A stretch of 64,000 nt of DNA from an uncultured Nocardioides sp. Lineage in GTDB: Bacteria > Actinomycetota > Actinomycetes > Propionibacteriales > Nocardioidaceae. This document shows, one piece after another, positions 34,289-43,369 of the stretch. Location: assembly GCF_947489365.1 (NCBI RefSeq), contig NZ_CANLDB010000003.1:536908-600907 (forward strand), in the 5' to 3' direction. A program made the translations under genes and the position numbers. How positions within the stretch are numbered: position 1 is the first letter of the stretch; each line of letters starts with the position of its first letter. Under the pieces are notes generated by a model. That model was given only the letters and a program-made list of their open reading frames with translations. It searched no databases and was not told where the DNA came from.

Positions 34289-35185
34289 TCAGGAGCCCCG
34301 TCGGCGGGCGGCCAGCGCGCCCGCCGCGACCGCGACGGCGCCCGTCGCGCCGGCGGCCGCGACGCCCAGGCGGGCGGCGCGACGACCCACCCGGTAGTCC
34401 CGCACGGGCCACCCCTGCTGCTCGGCGTGACGACGCAGGCGACGGTCGGGGTTCACCGCGCACGGGTGGCCGACGAGGCCCAGCAGCGGCAGGTCGTTGA
34501 AGGAGTCGGAGTACGCCGAGCAGCGGGTCACATCGAGGCCCTCGTCCTCGACGAGCGACCGGACGGCCACCGCCTTCGCCTCCCCGTGGAGCAGGTCGCC
34601 GACGAGGCGGCCGGTGTAGACGCCGTCCACGTGCTCGGCCACCGTGCCCATGGCGCCGGTCAGGCCCAACCGCCGGGCGATCACCTCCGCGATCTCGATC
34701 GGGGCCGCGGTGACGAGCCACACCCGCTCGCCCCGGTCGAGGTGGAGCTGCGCGAGGGCCCGGGTGCCGGGCCAGATCCGGTAGGCCATGCCCTCGTCGA
34801 ACACCTCGTCGGCCAGGGACTGCAGCTCGGCGACGGTGTGGCCGGCGATGACGGACAGGGCCGCGGTGCGCGCGTCGGCGACGTGGCCGGCGTTCTCCGC
34901 GCCGTGGAGGCGGAACCACACCTGCTTGCCCAGCGCCCCGGCCATCTCGCGGGGTCCGAAGAAGCCGCGCTGGTACATGCCGCGCGCCAGGTGGTAGATG
35001 CTCGCGCCCTGCACGATCGTGTTGTCCACGTCGAAGAAGGCGGCGGCCGCCGGGTCCTCGGGAACGGTCAGCTCGCGCTCCACCTCGGCGCTGGCGGCCT
35101 GGGCCTCCCCGGCGAGCGTCGAGCGGACCCGCAGGTCGGGGGCGCGCACGACCCGGCGCTGCGAGCCGGACTGCCGCGGTGTCAC
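34289..35185 (-). CDS. HAD-IB family hydrolase (SerB-like phosphatase)
   Basis: A 298-residue HAD phosphatase. Motif I is FFDVDNTIVQGASIYHLARG (nucleophile Asp in DVDNT), motif II the Thr of WLVTAAP, motif III the Lys in HGEAKAVAV, motif IV YSDSFNDLPLL. The C-terminus (RRAARLGVAAAGATGAVAVA, then ALAARRR) forms a hydrophobic tail that may anchor it to the membrane. GTG at 35185 was chosen over 35218 because TAGGAT lies just upstream. Related proteins act on phospholipid or amino-acid phosphates; substrate unknown. Confidence 0.88.
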   Translation of the reverse strand: MTPRQSGSQRRVVRAPDLRVRSTLAGEAQAASAEVERELTVPEDPAAAAFFDVDNTIVQGASIYHLARGMYQRGFFGPREMAGALGKQVWFRLHGAENAGHVADARTAALSVIAGHTVAELQSLADEVFDEGMAYRIWPGTRALAQLHLDRGERVWLVTAAPIEIAEVIARRLGLTGAMGTVAEHVDGVYTGRLVGDLLHGEAKAVAVRSLVEDEGLDVTRCSAYSDSFNDLPLLGLVGHPCAVNPDRRLRRHAEQQGWPVRDYRVGRRAARLGVAAAGATGAVAVAAGALAARRRGS

Positions 35186-35247
35186 GTCGGCGATCCTAGT
35201 CAGGCGAGCACACGCCACCGTCCCCGCGACCCGCCTACGATCGGGGG

Positions 35248-35529
35248 GTGGACGAGGCGAGCGCGGAGGCGGGCACGGAGGCGCGCGTGCGGTTCGTGAC
35301 CCGCGACGGGTGCCACCTCTGCGAGGAGGCCCGCGCCGTCGTCGCCGCCGTGTGCGCCGAGCTCGGCGAGCGCTTCGTCGAGGTCGACGTCGACGAGGAC
35401 CCCTCCCTGCTCGCGCGGTACGACGAGCAGGTCCCGGTGACCTTCGTCGACGGGCGTCAGCACGACTTCTGGCGGGTCGACGCCGGGCGGCTGCGCCGGG
35501 CGCTCACCGACGGCGGCCGGGTGGGCTGA
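35248..35529 (+). CDS. glutaredoxin-family protein
   Basis: A 93-residue thioredoxin-fold protein. The active-site motif CHLC lies in TRDGCHLCEEARAVVAAV at about residues 19-36, and the cis-proline strand is VPVTFVDG. It belongs to the DUF836/glutaredoxin-like group often found before rex in actinobacteria. TACGAT 6 nt before the GTG suggests a leaderless message; it is divergent from the HAD gene. Redox coupling with Rex-regulated genes is inference. Confidence 0.85.
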   Translation: MDEASAEAGTEARVRFVTRDGCHLCEEARAVVAAVCAELGERFVEVDVDEDPSLLARYDEQVPVTFVDGRQHDFWRVDAGRLRRALTDGGRVG

Positions 35530-35570
35530 CGGCCCCCTGACGGGTGTGGTACCGCGGCGTTCGCGTCGTT

Positions 35571-35588
35571 TTGTCCTCGCGTTCACGA
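35571..35588. promoter_or_regulatory. Rex operator candidate
   Basis: The 18-mer TTGTCCTCGCGTTCACGA agrees at 14 of 18 positions with the actinobacterial Rex palindrome (TTGTGAA, CGCG, TTCACAA). The right half-site CGCGTTCAC is intact; the left half is degenerate. It lies 95 nt before the rex start, so rex-hemACDB is probably autoregulated by NADH/NAD ratio, as in Streptomyces. Confidence 0.55.
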
Positions 35589-35682
35589 ACTCCTACGCTG
35601 GTCGGGCCGCGCGGTTGGGGGAAGTGACTGGACGCGACCTCCCGGACGTCGTCCGGGTGCGCGCGGCGGGAGACGAGAACAC

Positions 35683-36447
35683 GTGACGCAACGGCGCGCA
35701 CCGCAGGGCGACCCGCCCGGTGTGACCTCGGGTGGGGCTCCACCCGACCCCACGGCCACCCCCGGCGACAAGGGGCTGCCCGAGGCGACGCTGGCCCGTC
35801 TGCCCGTGTACCTGCGCGCGCTGGCCGCGCTCGCCGACGCGGGGACCACCACGTGCTCCAGCGAGGCCCTCGCCACCGCCTCCGGCGTCACCGGGGCGAA
35901 GGTCCGCAAGGACCTCAGCCACCTCGGGTCCTACGGCACCCGCGGCGTCGGGTACGACGTGTCGTACCTGCGCTACCAGATCGCGCGGGAGATCGGCCTC
36001 ACCCAGGACTGGGCCGTGGTCGTCGTCGGCATCGGCAACCTCGGCCACGCCCTGGCCAACTACTCCGGCTTCCGCAGCCGCGGCTTCGACGTCGTGGCGC
36101 TGCTGGACGCCGACCACGAGCGCCACGGCGAGGAGATCGGCGGGCTCCGGGTCCGCCCGTTCGACGACCTCGAGGGCGTCGTGGCCGAGAAGGGCGTGAC
36201 CATCGCCGTGATCGCGACCCCCGCCGCCGCCGCCCAGCAGGTCGCCGACCGCCTGGTCGCCGCGGGCGTGACGAGCATCCTCAACTTCGCCCCCGCGGTC
36301 ATCGCGGTCCCCGACGGCGTCGACGTCCGCAAGGTCGACCTGTCCACCGAGCTGCAGATCCTGGCCTACCACGAGCAGCGCAAGGCGCCGTCCCCCCGCG
36401 CGGGTCGCGGCGTGGGTACCGGGTCGCGCGGAGAGGAGTCCGCATGA
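35683..36447 (+). CDS. rex: redox-sensing transcriptional repressor Rex
   Basis: NADH-responsive repressor of 254 residues. After a 30-residue Pro/Gly-rich lead comes the winged helix (LPVYLRALAALADAG, then SGVTGAKVRKDLSHLGSYG), then the Rossmann domain with VVVVGIGNLGHALANYSGF, and the domain-swapped C-terminal helix STELQILAYHEQRK. It is the first gene of rex-hemA-hemC-hemD-hemB; each of the first junctions overlaps by four bases. A Rex-box-like site is upstream. Confidence 0.96.
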   Translation: MTQRRAPQGDPPGVTSGGAPPDPTATPGDKGLPEATLARLPVYLRALAALADAGTTTCSSEALATASGVTGAKVRKDLSHLGSYGTRGVGYDVSYLRYQIAREIGLTQDWAVVVVGIGNLGHALANYSGFRSRGFDVVALLDADHERHGEEIGGLRVRPFDDLEGVVAEKGVTIAVIATPAAAAQQVADRLVAAGVTSILNFAPAVIAVPDGVDVRKVDLSTELQILAYHEQRKAPSPRAGRGVGTGSRGEESA

Positions 36448-37751
36448 GCGTGCTGGTCGTGGGCGTGTCCCACAAGTCCGCGCCGGTCTCGTTGCTGGAG
36501 CGCCTCGCGCTCGACCACGGGGCCGCGCAGAAGCTGGTCGACGAGGTGATGGGGTGCGACCACGTCACCGAGGCGACCGTCATCGCCACCTGCAACCGCA
36601 TCGAGGTCTACGCCGACGTCGACCGGTTCCACGGCAGCGTCGAGGAGATCTCCCGGCTGCTGACCCGAGGGGCCGACGAGACCCCGGAGGCACTGGTCGG
36701 CAACCTCTACGTGCACTACGAGGACGCGGCGGTCTCGCACCTCTTCCACGTCGCCAGCGGCCTGGAGTCGATGGTCGTGGGGGAGAGCCAGGTGCTCGGC
36801 CAGACGCGCGAGGCCCTGCGCTCCGGCCAGGAGGCCGGCACGATCGGCCCCTCGCTGAACGCGCTGTTCCAGCAGGCGCTCCGCGTCGGCAAGCGCGCGC
36901 ACGCCGAGACGGACGTCGACCGGGCCGCCCCGTCGCTGGTCACCGCCGCGCTCGCGCGGGCCGAGGCCGCGATCGGGCCCGTGGCCGGGCAGCGGGTCGC
37001 GATCCTCGGCGCGGGCGCGATGGCGGCGCTGGCCGCCTCCACCCTCGCCGCGGCCGGTGCGGGTGACGTCGCGGTCGTGAACCGTTCGAGCGCCTCCGCC
37101 GAGCGCCTGGGCCGCACGTACGGCGCCCGCGCCGTGCCGATGTCCGACCTCGCGGTCGAGCTCGGCCGGGCCGACCTGGTCGTGTCCTGCACCGGCGCCA
37201 CCGGCACGGTCGTCGACGTCGACGCGCTCGTCGCGGCGCGTGCGGCGGCGGGGACGACCGACCGGCCCCTGGCCGTCGTCGACCTCGCGCTGCCCCGCGA
37301 CGTCGAGGCCGGCGTGGGCGAGCTCGACGGCGTCACCCTGGTCGACCTCGCCCTGCTCGCCGCCGAGCTGCGCGGCTCCGACGCCGGACGCGGTGTGGCC
37401 GAGGTCCGCGACATCGTGGCCGACGAGCTCGCCTCGTTCCTCGCCTCGCGCCGCCAGGCCAGCGTGACCCCGACGGTGGTGGCCCTGCGCTCGATGGCCA
37501 CGGCCGTCGTGGACGCCGAGATGGTCCGCCTCACCGCCCGCGTGCCCGACCTCGACCCCGCGGCGTACGACGAGGTGCTGCACACCGTCCGCCGGGTCGT
37601 CGACAAGCTGCTGCACCAGCCGACCGTCCGCGTGAAGGAGCTCGCCGGGGAGACCGGTGCCGTCTCGTACGCCGCCGCGCTCGCCGAGCTGTTCGCCCTG
37701 CACCCGGACGCCGTCGAGGCCGTCACCCGTCCCGAGGGGATGGGCCCGTGA
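36444..37751 (+). CDS. hemA: glutamyl-tRNA reductase
   Basis: First committed enzyme of the C5 haem pathway: reduces glutamyl-tRNA(Glu) to glutamate-1-semialdehyde with NADPH. The catalytic cysteine is C50 in [29 protein letters not shown] is the family signature, and [15 protein letters not shown] the NADPH-binding turn. A C-terminal dimerisation helix ends the 435-residue protein. It overlaps rex and hemC by four bases on each side. The product is used by hemL at 43370. Confidence 0.97.
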   Translation: MSVLVVGVSHKSAPVSLLERLALDHGAAQKLVDEVMGCDHVTEATVIATCNRIEVYADVDRFHGSVEEISRLLTRGADETPEALVGNLYVHYEDAAVSHLFHVASGLESMVVGESQVLGQTREALRSGQEAGTIGPSLNALFQQALRVGKRAHAETDVDRAAPSLVTAALARAEAAIGPVAGQRVAILGAGAMAALAASTLAAAGAGDVAVVNRSSASAERLGRTYGARAVPMSDLAVELGRADLVVSCTGATGTVVDVDALVAARAAAGTTDRPLAVVDLALPRDVEAGVGELDGVTLVDLALLAAELRGSDAGRGVAEVRDIVADELASFLASRRQASVTPTVVALRSMATAVVDAEMVRLTARVPDLDPAAYDEVLHTVRRVVDKLLHQPTVRVKELAGETGAVSYAAALAELFALHPDAVEAVTRPEGMGP

Positions 37752-38755
37752 GCGCACCCGGTACGACGACAGGCACGACGACCGGCACGACCACCCGCAC
37801 GCTGCGCGTCGGCACCCGGGCCTCCCGGCTGGCCACGACCCAGTCGCGGCAGGTCGCCGGCCTCGTCACCGAGCGGCTGGGGCTGCCGACCGAGCTGGTC
37901 GAGGTCACGACCGAGGGTGACGTCAACCGCGCGCCCCTGGCGACCATCGGCGGCGCCGGCGTCTTCGTGGGCGCCCTGCGCGCCGCCCTGCTGGAGGGAC
38001 GCGTCGACATCGCCGTCCACTCCCTGAAGGACCTGCCGACCGCGCCCGCCCCGGGCGTCGCGCTGGCTGCCGTGCCGCCGCGGGAGAACGCCCGCGACGC
38101 CGTGGTGGCCCGCGACGGCCTGACGCTGGGCGAGCTGCCCGCCGGCAGCCGCGTCGGCACCGGCTCCCCGCGACGGGCGGCGCAGCTGCACGCGCTCGGC
38201 CTCGGCCTCGAGGTCGTGGCGATCCGGGGCAACGTCGACACCCGGCTCGGCAAGGTCGCCTCGGGCGAGCTGGACGCCGTCGTCCTGGCCTGGGCGGGAC
38301 TCGCCCGGATCGGTCGCGCGGACGAGGTCACCGAGGTGCTCGAGCCGATCCAGATGCTCCCGGCGCCGGGGCAGGGCGCCCTCGCGATCGAGTGCCGGGA
38401 GGACGACGACCTGGCCGGGGAGCACCTCGCGACGCTCCTCGCAAGTTTGCAGGATCCGGTCGCACGCGCGACCGTAGACGCCGAGCGGGCCGTGCTCGCC
38501 GCCCTGGAGGCGGGATGCTCGGCGCCGGTCGGCGCACTCGCCGAGGTCGCCGAGGGCTACGACGGCGAGGAGCTCTACCTCCGCGCCGTGGTCCTGTCCG
38601 ACGACGGAGCGGTGGAGATCCGCCGCTCGGCCGTGGGGGACCCCACCGACGCCGCCGGCGTCGGCCGACGCCTCGCCGACGAGATGCTCGCCGACGGAGC
38701 AGCAGAACTGATGCCACACGACGTGCCACCTGACAACGGAGAGCAGCGCGCATGA
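37748..38755 (+). CDS. hemC: porphobilinogen deaminase (hydroxymethylbilane synthase)
   Basis: Polymerises four porphobilinogens onto a dipyrromethane cofactor. The cofactor-bearing cysteine is C257 in [11 protein letters not shown]. Other motifs are [23 protein letters not shown] with the catalytic Asp near residue 95, and [12 protein letters not shown] short Gly/Thr repeat (TTTGTTTGTTT) precedes the enzyme and is probably disordered. The start is a GTG overlapping the hemA stop by four bases; 335 residues. Confidence 0.97.
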   Translation: MSAPGTTTGTTTGTTTRTLRVGTRASRLATTQSRQVAGLVTERLGLPTELVEVTTEGDVNRAPLATIGGAGVFVGALRAALLEGRVDIAVHSLKDLPTAPAPGVALAAVPPRENARDAVVARDGLTLGELPAGSRVGTGSPRRAAQLHALGLGLEVVAIRGNVDTRLGKVASGELDAVVLAWAGLARIGRADEVTEVLEPIQMLPAPGQGALAIECREDDDLAGEHLATLLASLQDPVARATVDAERAVLAALEAGCSAPVGALAEVAEGYDGEELYLRAVVLSDDGAVEIRRSAVGDPTDAAGVGRRLADEMLADGAAELMPHDVPPDNGEQRA

Positions 38756-40467
38756 CCACTGTGACCACCGCAGCCACCGAGCCCATCGGGGCCCCCGCGA
38801 CCCCCGCCGCCCCGCGCGGCGCGACGGGCGCGGCCACGCCGCGCGGATCCTCCGCCCCCGCCGGCCGCGGGCGCGTCTCCTTCGTGGGCGCGGGCCCCGG
38901 CGACCCCGGCCTGCTGACGGTCCGCGCGGTGCAGCTGCTCCGCGACGCCGACGTCGTCGTCACCGAGGTCGCCGAGCACGACGCGATGATCCACGAGCTC
39001 CTCGCCGACGTCCCCGCCGACGAGCTGCCCGAGCTGGTGGACGGCGGGTTCGGCGAGGACGGTCAGCCGCTGACCCACGCCGCCCGCGGCAAGGTCGTGG
39101 TCAAGGCGGCGAAGGGCGGCCGTCGCGTCGTCCGCCTCATGTCCGGTGACCCCTTCCTCTACGCCTCCGGCCCCGAGGAGGCCCAGGCCTGCGTGAAGGC
39201 CGGGCTGGGCCTCGAGATCGTCCCCGGTGTCTCGGCTGTCTCCGCGGTCCCGGCGTACGCCGGCATCCCGCTGACCACCAAGTCCCACCGCGAGGTCGCC
39301 GTCGTGACCTGCGGTGAGGCGCGCATCGACTGGTCCCGCTACGCCGACGACCGCACGCTGGTGCTGCTGTCGGCCGTGGGCTCGATCGGTGAGGTCGCCG
39401 AGGCGCTCGTCGCTGCCGGCCGCCCCGCCGAGACCCCGGTCGCGATGACCCGGGTCGGCACCACCACCGAGCAGGACACCCTGGTCAGCACGCTCGCGCA
39501 CGTCGCCGCCGACGTCCGCGCCGCCCGGCTCGAGCCGCCGGCCGTCACCGTCGTCGGCGACGTGGTCGACCTGCGCCAGACGCTGTCGTGGTTCGAGACC
39601 AAGCCGCTGTTCGGCTGGCGCGTCCTGGTGCCCCGCACCAAGGACCAGGCCGGTCCGCTCGTCGCCCGCCTGCGCGGGTACGGCGCCGTCCCCGAGGAGG
39701 TCCCCACGATCTCCGTCGAGCCGCCCCGCAACCCGCAGCAGATGGACAAGGCCGTCCGTGGCCTGGTCGAGGGCCGCTACGAGTGGATCGCCTTCACCTC
39801 GGTCAACGCCGTCAAGGCCGTCCGCGAGAAGTTCGAGGAGTACGGCCTCGACGCCCGCGCCTTCTCGGGCCTGAAGATCGCCGCGGTCGGCGACAAGACC
39901 GCCGAGGCGATCGCCGCCTGGGGCCTGCGCGCCGACCTGCTGCCCTCGGGCGAGCAGTCCGCCGCCGGTCTGCTGGCCGACTGGCCGCCGTACGACGACG
40001 TGCTGGACCCGATCAACCGCGTCTTCCTGCCCCGCGCCGACATCGCGACCGAGACCCTCGTCGCGGGCCTCGTCGAGCTCGGCTGGGAGTGCGACGACGT
40101 CACGGCGTACCGCACCGTGCGGGCGGCCCCGCCGCCGGCGCCGACGCGGGACGCGATCAAGTCGGGCAAGTTCGACGCGGTCGTGTTCACGTCGTCCTCG
40201 ACGGTGCGCAACCTCGTCGGCATCGCCGGCAAGCCGCACCCGTCGACGATCATCGCCGTGATCGGCCCGGCCACCGCGAAGACCGCGGAGGAGCACGGCC
40301 TGCGGGTCGACGTCCTCGCCGCCGCCCCGTCGGGCGACGAGCTGGCCGACGCCCTGGCCGACTTCGGTGCCGTGCGTCGCGCCGAGCTCCTCGAGTCGGG
40401 CCAGCCGGTCACGAAGCCGTCGGAGCGTCGTCCCGCGACGCGCCGGAAGGCGACGAGTGGCTCCTGA
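38752..40467 (+). CDS. hemD: bifunctional uroporphyrinogen-III C-methyltransferase / uroporphyrinogen-III synthase
   Basis: A 571-residue fusion. The N-terminal half is a CobA/SUMT-type methyltransferase ([19 protein letters not shown] at about 43-61, [34 protein letters not shown]). The C-terminal half (from about 285) is uroporphyrinogen-III synthase, with [32 protein letters not shown] and [13 protein letters not shown]. The fusion makes the branch-point tetrapyrrole and can send it to precorrin-2 (sirohaem or cobalamin). A Pro/Ala-rich N-terminal 40 residues and a basic tail are probably flexible. Overlaps hemC by four bases. Confidence 0.95.
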   Translation: MTTVTTAATEPIGAPATPAAPRGATGAATPRGSSAPAGRGRVSFVGAGPGDPGLLTVRAVQLLRDADVVVTEVAEHDAMIHELLADVPADELPELVDGGFGEDGQPLTHAARGKVVVKAAKGGRRVVRLMSGDPFLYASGPEEAQACVKAGLGLEIVPGVSAVSAVPAYAGIPLTTKSHREVAVVTCGEARIDWSRYADDRTLVLLSAVGSIGEVAEALVAAGRPAETPVAMTRVGTTTEQDTLVSTLAHVAADVRAARLEPPAVTVVGDVVDLRQTLSWFETKPLFGWRVLVPRTKDQAGPLVARLRGYGAVPEEVPTISVEPPRNPQQMDKAVRGLVEGRYEWIAFTSVNAVKAVREKFEEYGLDARAFSGLKIAAVGDKTAEAIAAWGLRADLLPSGEQSAAGLLADWPPYDDVLDPINRVFLPRADIATETLVAGLVELGWECDDVTAYRTVRAAPPPAPTRDAIKSGKFDAVVFTSSSTVRNLVGIAGKPHPSTIIAVIGPATAKTAEEHGLRVDVLAAAPSGDELADALADFGAVRRAELLESGQPVTKPSERRPATRRKATSGS

Positions 40468-41461
40468 GGGACCCCGCGAGCCGTCGCGGCCGGTGATCCG
40501 GCCGCGACGGCTGCGTCGCACGGCGGCTACGCGGGCGCTCGTCGCGGAGACCTCGCTGGAGGCGCGGCAGCTGGTGCTGCCCGTCTTCGTGAACGAGGTC
40601 CTCGACGCCCCGCGCCCGATCTCCTCGATGCCGGGCGTCGTCCAGCACTCGCGGGACTCGCTGCGCGCCGCGGCCGCCGAGGCCGCCTCGCTCGGGCTCG
40701 GCGGGATCATGCTGTTCGGCCTGCCCGCCACGAAGGACGCCGCCGGCTCCGCCGCGCTGGACCCCGAGGGCGTGCTGTCCGTCGCGGTCCGCGACGTGGT
40801 CGCCGAGGTCGGCGACGCGCTGCCGGTCATGGCCGACCTGTGCCTGGACGAGTTCACCGACCACGGCCACTGCGGCGTCCTCGACGCGGCCGGCGGGGTC
40901 GACAACGACGCCACGCTCACGTCGTACGTGGAGATGGCGCGGGTGCTCGCCGACGCCGGGGTCGACTGGGTCGGGCCCAGCGGGATGATGGACGGCCAGG
41001 TCGCCGCCATCCGCGACGGCCTCGACGACGCCGGCCACACCGACGTCGCGATCATGGCCTACTCGGCGAAGTACGCCTCCGCCTTCTTCGGTCCCTTCCG
41101 CGAGGCCGTCGACTCCTCGCTGACCGGCGACCGCCGTACCTACCAGCAGGACCCCGCCAACGGCCTCGAGGGCGTCCGCGAGGCCCTCCTCGACGTCGAC
41201 GAGGGCGCGGACGTCGTCATGGTCAAGCCGGCCCTGGCCTACCTCGACGTGTTGCGGCGCGTGCGGGACGCGGTCGACGTCCCGGTGGCGGCGTACAACA
41301 TCTCGGGCGAGTACTCCATGGTCGAGGCCGCCGCCGCCCACGGCTGGATCGACCGCGAGGCCGCCATCCTCGAGACCCTCGTCTCGATCCGCCGCGCCGG
41401 CGCCGACGTCGTGCTGACGTACTGGGCCGCCGAGGCCGCCCGCCTCCTCACCCGCCGCTAG
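40457..41461 (+). CDS. hemB: porphobilinogen synthase (delta-aminolevulinic acid dehydratase)
   Basis: Condenses two 5-aminolevulinates to porphobilinogen (334 residues). The zinc-site region [18 protein letters not shown], the Schiff-base lysine region [15 protein letters not shown] and the second lysine [10 protein letters not shown] are present. The GTG at 40457 overlaps the hemD stop by 11 nt and has GGAAGG 7 nt upstream; a GTG at 40493 is in frame but lacks such a site. It is the last gene of the rex-hem operon; repeat arrays follow directly. Confidence 0.95.
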   Translation: MAPEGPREPSRPVIRPRRLRRTAATRALVAETSLEARQLVLPVFVNEVLDAPRPISSMPGVVQHSRDSLRAAAAEAASLGLGGIMLFGLPATKDAAGSAALDPEGVLSVAVRDVVAEVGDALPVMADLCLDEFTDHGHCGVLDAAGGVDNDATLTSYVEMARVLADAGVDWVGPSGMMDGQVAAIRDGLDDAGHTDVAIMAYSAKYASAFFGPFREAVDSSLTGDRRTYQQDPANGLEGVREALLDVDEGADVVMVKPALAYLDVLRRVRDAVDVPVAAYNISGEYSMVEAAAAHGWIDREAAILETLVSIRRAGADVVLTYWAAEAARLLTRR

Positions 41462-41465
41462 CGGC

Positions 41466-41549
41466 CGAGTCGGCGCGTCTGCGCACCTGTACGGGGTCGA
41501 GTCGGCACGTCTGCGCAGTTGTACGGGGTCGAGTCGGCACGTCTGCGCA
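41466..41549 (+). repeat. three 32-bp-period repeats, forward array
   Basis: Three copies of CGAGTCGGCACGTCTGCGCA start at 41466, 41498 and 41530 (the first has one mismatch), exactly 32 bp apart, with 12-bp spacers ending in TACGGGGT. The array begins 5 nt after the hemB stop. The same core recurs in the opposite orientation at 41685-41768 and at the window's right end. Confidence 0.85.
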
Positions 41550-41576
41550 ATCGTCCCCGTGGCGGTGACCGGGACG

Positions 41577-41632
41577 GTCCGTGACGTCCTGCCCCCGATC
41601 TCGCCGGCCATGGGGTGCAAGACGTCACGGAC
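41577..41632. repeat. long hairpin at the centre of the inverted arrays
   Basis: A 16-nt arm at 41577-41592 (GTCCGTGACGTCCTGC) pairs with 41617-41632 with one mismatch, around a 24-nt loop that itself has CCCC/GGGG complementarity. It sits midway between the forward and reverse arrays. The whole gap 41462-41830 (369 bp) is repeats; I see no gene in it. Confidence 0.7.
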
Positions 41633-41684
41633 TACCGCAGGGGGCGGGTGTGTCTCCACGCCGGCTGACCGGCGCCTCCTGGGG

Positions 41685-41768
41685 TGCGCAGACGTGCCGA
41701 CTCGACCCTCCTGGGGTGCGCAGACGTGCCGACTCGACCCTCCTGGGGTGCGCAGACGTGCCGACTCG
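41685..41768 (-). repeat. three 32-bp-period repeats, reverse array
   Basis: Three perfect reverse-complement copies of the 20-bp core start at 41685, 41717 and 41749, again 32 bp apart, with identical 12-bp spacers ACCCTCCTGGGG. Together with the forward array they form a large inverted repeat between the convergent hemB and lytic transglycosylase genes. Confidence 0.85.
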
Positions 41769-41830
41769 GCCCTGGTACGACGAACGCCGCGCCCCCGTGA
41801 GGGGTGCGCGGCGTCCGTGGGTGAATCGGG

Positions 41831-43060
41831 TCAGCCGTTGGCCTTGGCCATCTCGTCGGCGATGCACTGCTCGAGCTTGGAGCCACCGAGCAGGCCGTTG
41901 ATGAGGTCGCCCAGCCGGGTCACGCAGATGACGCGGGCCTCGGCGTAGGTCAGCAGGTCCTTGACCGGCTTCGTCGGGTTCTTGACGACCGGCGGCGTCG
42001 TGGGCTCCTCGGTCGGGGGCTCGGTGGGGGTCTCGCTCCCACCGCCGCCGTCCTCGCCGTCACCCGGGTTCTCCGGGTTCTCCGGGGTCGGAGGGGTCGC
42101 GGGGTCCGTCGGCTGGCGCGGACCGACGTCGCCGTCGTCACCGCTGTCACCGTCGTCGACCGGGCCGGTGGGACCGGTCGGCGGCGCGGTGGGGGTGCCG
42201 TCCGGGCCGCTGGCCTCGGGAGCGTCGGTGTCCGGGGTGAAGGTGTTGCCGGAGGCGGTGGCCGTGGGCACCGAGGAGTAGTCGCCCTCGGAGTAGGCCT
42301 CCATGATCGACAGCACCAGGTCGACGTAGTCGTCGGAGTTGTTGTAGCGGTAGACCGCGGCGCGCTGGCCCTTCGTGGCCGAGAGGTCCTCGTTGCCGGA
42401 GCAGAGGTAGACCGCGCTCGCCAGGGCGGCGTCGTTGATGTTCTGCGGGTCGCGCTGGCCGTCGCCGTCCGCGTCGACCCCGACCACCGACCAGGTGGAG
42501 GGGATGAACTGCATCGGGCCGACGGCGCGGTCGAACTTGCGGTCCTTGTCGAGCTGACCGGCGTCGGTGTCGGCGATGCGCGTCGTGTTGTTCGTGCCGT
42601 CGAGCGCGATGCCGATGATGCCGGGCTTCGCGACCCCGTCGGAGTCCAGCACGTTGCCGTCGTAGCGGCCGTGGTCCGACTCCACACGGCCGATCGCGGC
42701 GACGAGCTGCCAGGAGATGTTGCAGCCGGCGTCGGCGCGGTTGATCACCGTCTCCGCGCGCTGGTACGCCGCGAGCGCGGCGGCGGGGATGCCGTTGGTG
42801 GAGGCGGTGCGGACGGCGGCGGCGCTGCGGCCGGACGGGACGCCCGGGGCGACCGCGCCGCGGCGCGACATGCTGGCCGGGGCCTCGATGGCCTCCGTCG
42901 GCACCTCGGTGCCGTCCGGCAGCTCCCCCTGGATCTCGTCAGCGACCTCCGCCAGCTGGGTGGTCGGCGTGGCCAGACCCGCCGTCCATGCTGCAGACAG
43001 CAGGGCAAGCGGCACCAGCGTGATCGCGCGCTGCGACCTGCCGAACCGTCGTTGCGACAT
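41831..43060 (-). CDS. secreted lytic murein transglycosylase (SLT/MltB-like)
   Basis: Exported cell-wall hydrolase of 409 residues. A signal peptide ([20 protein letters not shown]) is followed by a short linker and the lysozyme-like domain (about 90-240): [20 protein letters not shown] holds the catalytic Glu, then [20 protein letters not shown] and the [12 protein letters not shown] helix. A long Pro/Thr/Glu/Asp-rich spacer (about 255-345) leads to a C-terminal region with two cysteines ([19 protein letters not shown]). ATG 43060 follows GGGGAG; an ATG at 43075 is in frame too. It cleaves peptidoglycan glycan chains. Confidence 0.9.
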   Translation of the reverse strand: MSQRRFGRSQRAITLVPLALLSAAWTAGLATPTTQLAEVADEIQGELPDGTEVPTEAIEAPASMSRRGAVAPGVPSGRSAAAVRTASTNGIPAAALAAYQRAETVINRADAGCNISWQLVAAIGRVESDHGRYDGNVLDSDGVAKPGIIGIALDGTNNTTRIADTDAGQLDKDRKFDRAVGPMQFIPSTWSVVGVDADGDGQRDPQNINDAALASAVYLCSGNEDLSATKGQRAAVYRYNNSDDYVDLVLSIMEAYSEGDYSSVPTATASGNTFTPDTDAPEASGPDGTPTAPPTGPTGPVDDGDSGDDGDVGPRQPTDPATPPTPENPENPGDGEDGGGGSETPTEPPTEEPTTPPVVKNPTKPVKDLLTYAEARVICVTRLGDLINGLLGGSKLEQCIADEMAKANG

Positions 43061-43324
43061 CCGTGTTCTCCCCATCCCCCGCGGGCACTCCCGTGGACCC
43101 GCGACTCGCTGTCATGCCGGCGTTCTCCCGAGTCGACATGCCGGTGTGATAACTCCAACGAAGTGTGCCACCTCCCGTTACGCACAAACCAGCGAACCGG
43201 GAGAGAGCCCCCTCCTTGGGGATCACGTGAGCACTCTCACAAGTGCACGACTGTACCGGTCAGTAGCCTCCGGCGCACCCCCGCCGGGGGCCTGACCTGC
43301 GCGGACCTGCGTGGTCACCCCCTC

Positions 43325-43343
43325 GGCCCCTCCTGGAGGGGCC
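43325..43343 (+). promoter_or_regulatory. GC-rich hairpin just upstream of hemL
   Basis: GGCCCCTCC and GGAGGGGCC form a perfect 9-bp stem with a 1-nt centre, 26 nt before the hemL ATG. In the 309-bp divergent region 43061-43369 the other visible structure is a GTGAG/CTCAC hairpin at 43227-43240. The role is unknown: an attenuator, a terminator for upstream transcripts, or DNA cruciform. A GATGAT hexamer 6 nt before the ATG could be the -10 of a leaderless transcript. Confidence 0.35.
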
Positions 43344-43369
43344 TTGGTCGCTCGGGCGATGATGGAGCC

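Noticed and set aside
41466..41768. Possible CRISPR array
   Set aside because: The repeat is 20 bp with 12-bp spacers that are nearly identical within each array, arrays are in both orientations, and no cas genes are present.
43061..43260. Cyclic di-AMP (ydaO-type) riboswitch before the lytic transglycosylase
   Set aside because: Considered because such switches often control actinobacterial wall hydrolases and disA is nearby, but the conserved core elements are not visible in this leader or in the one at 11977-12238.
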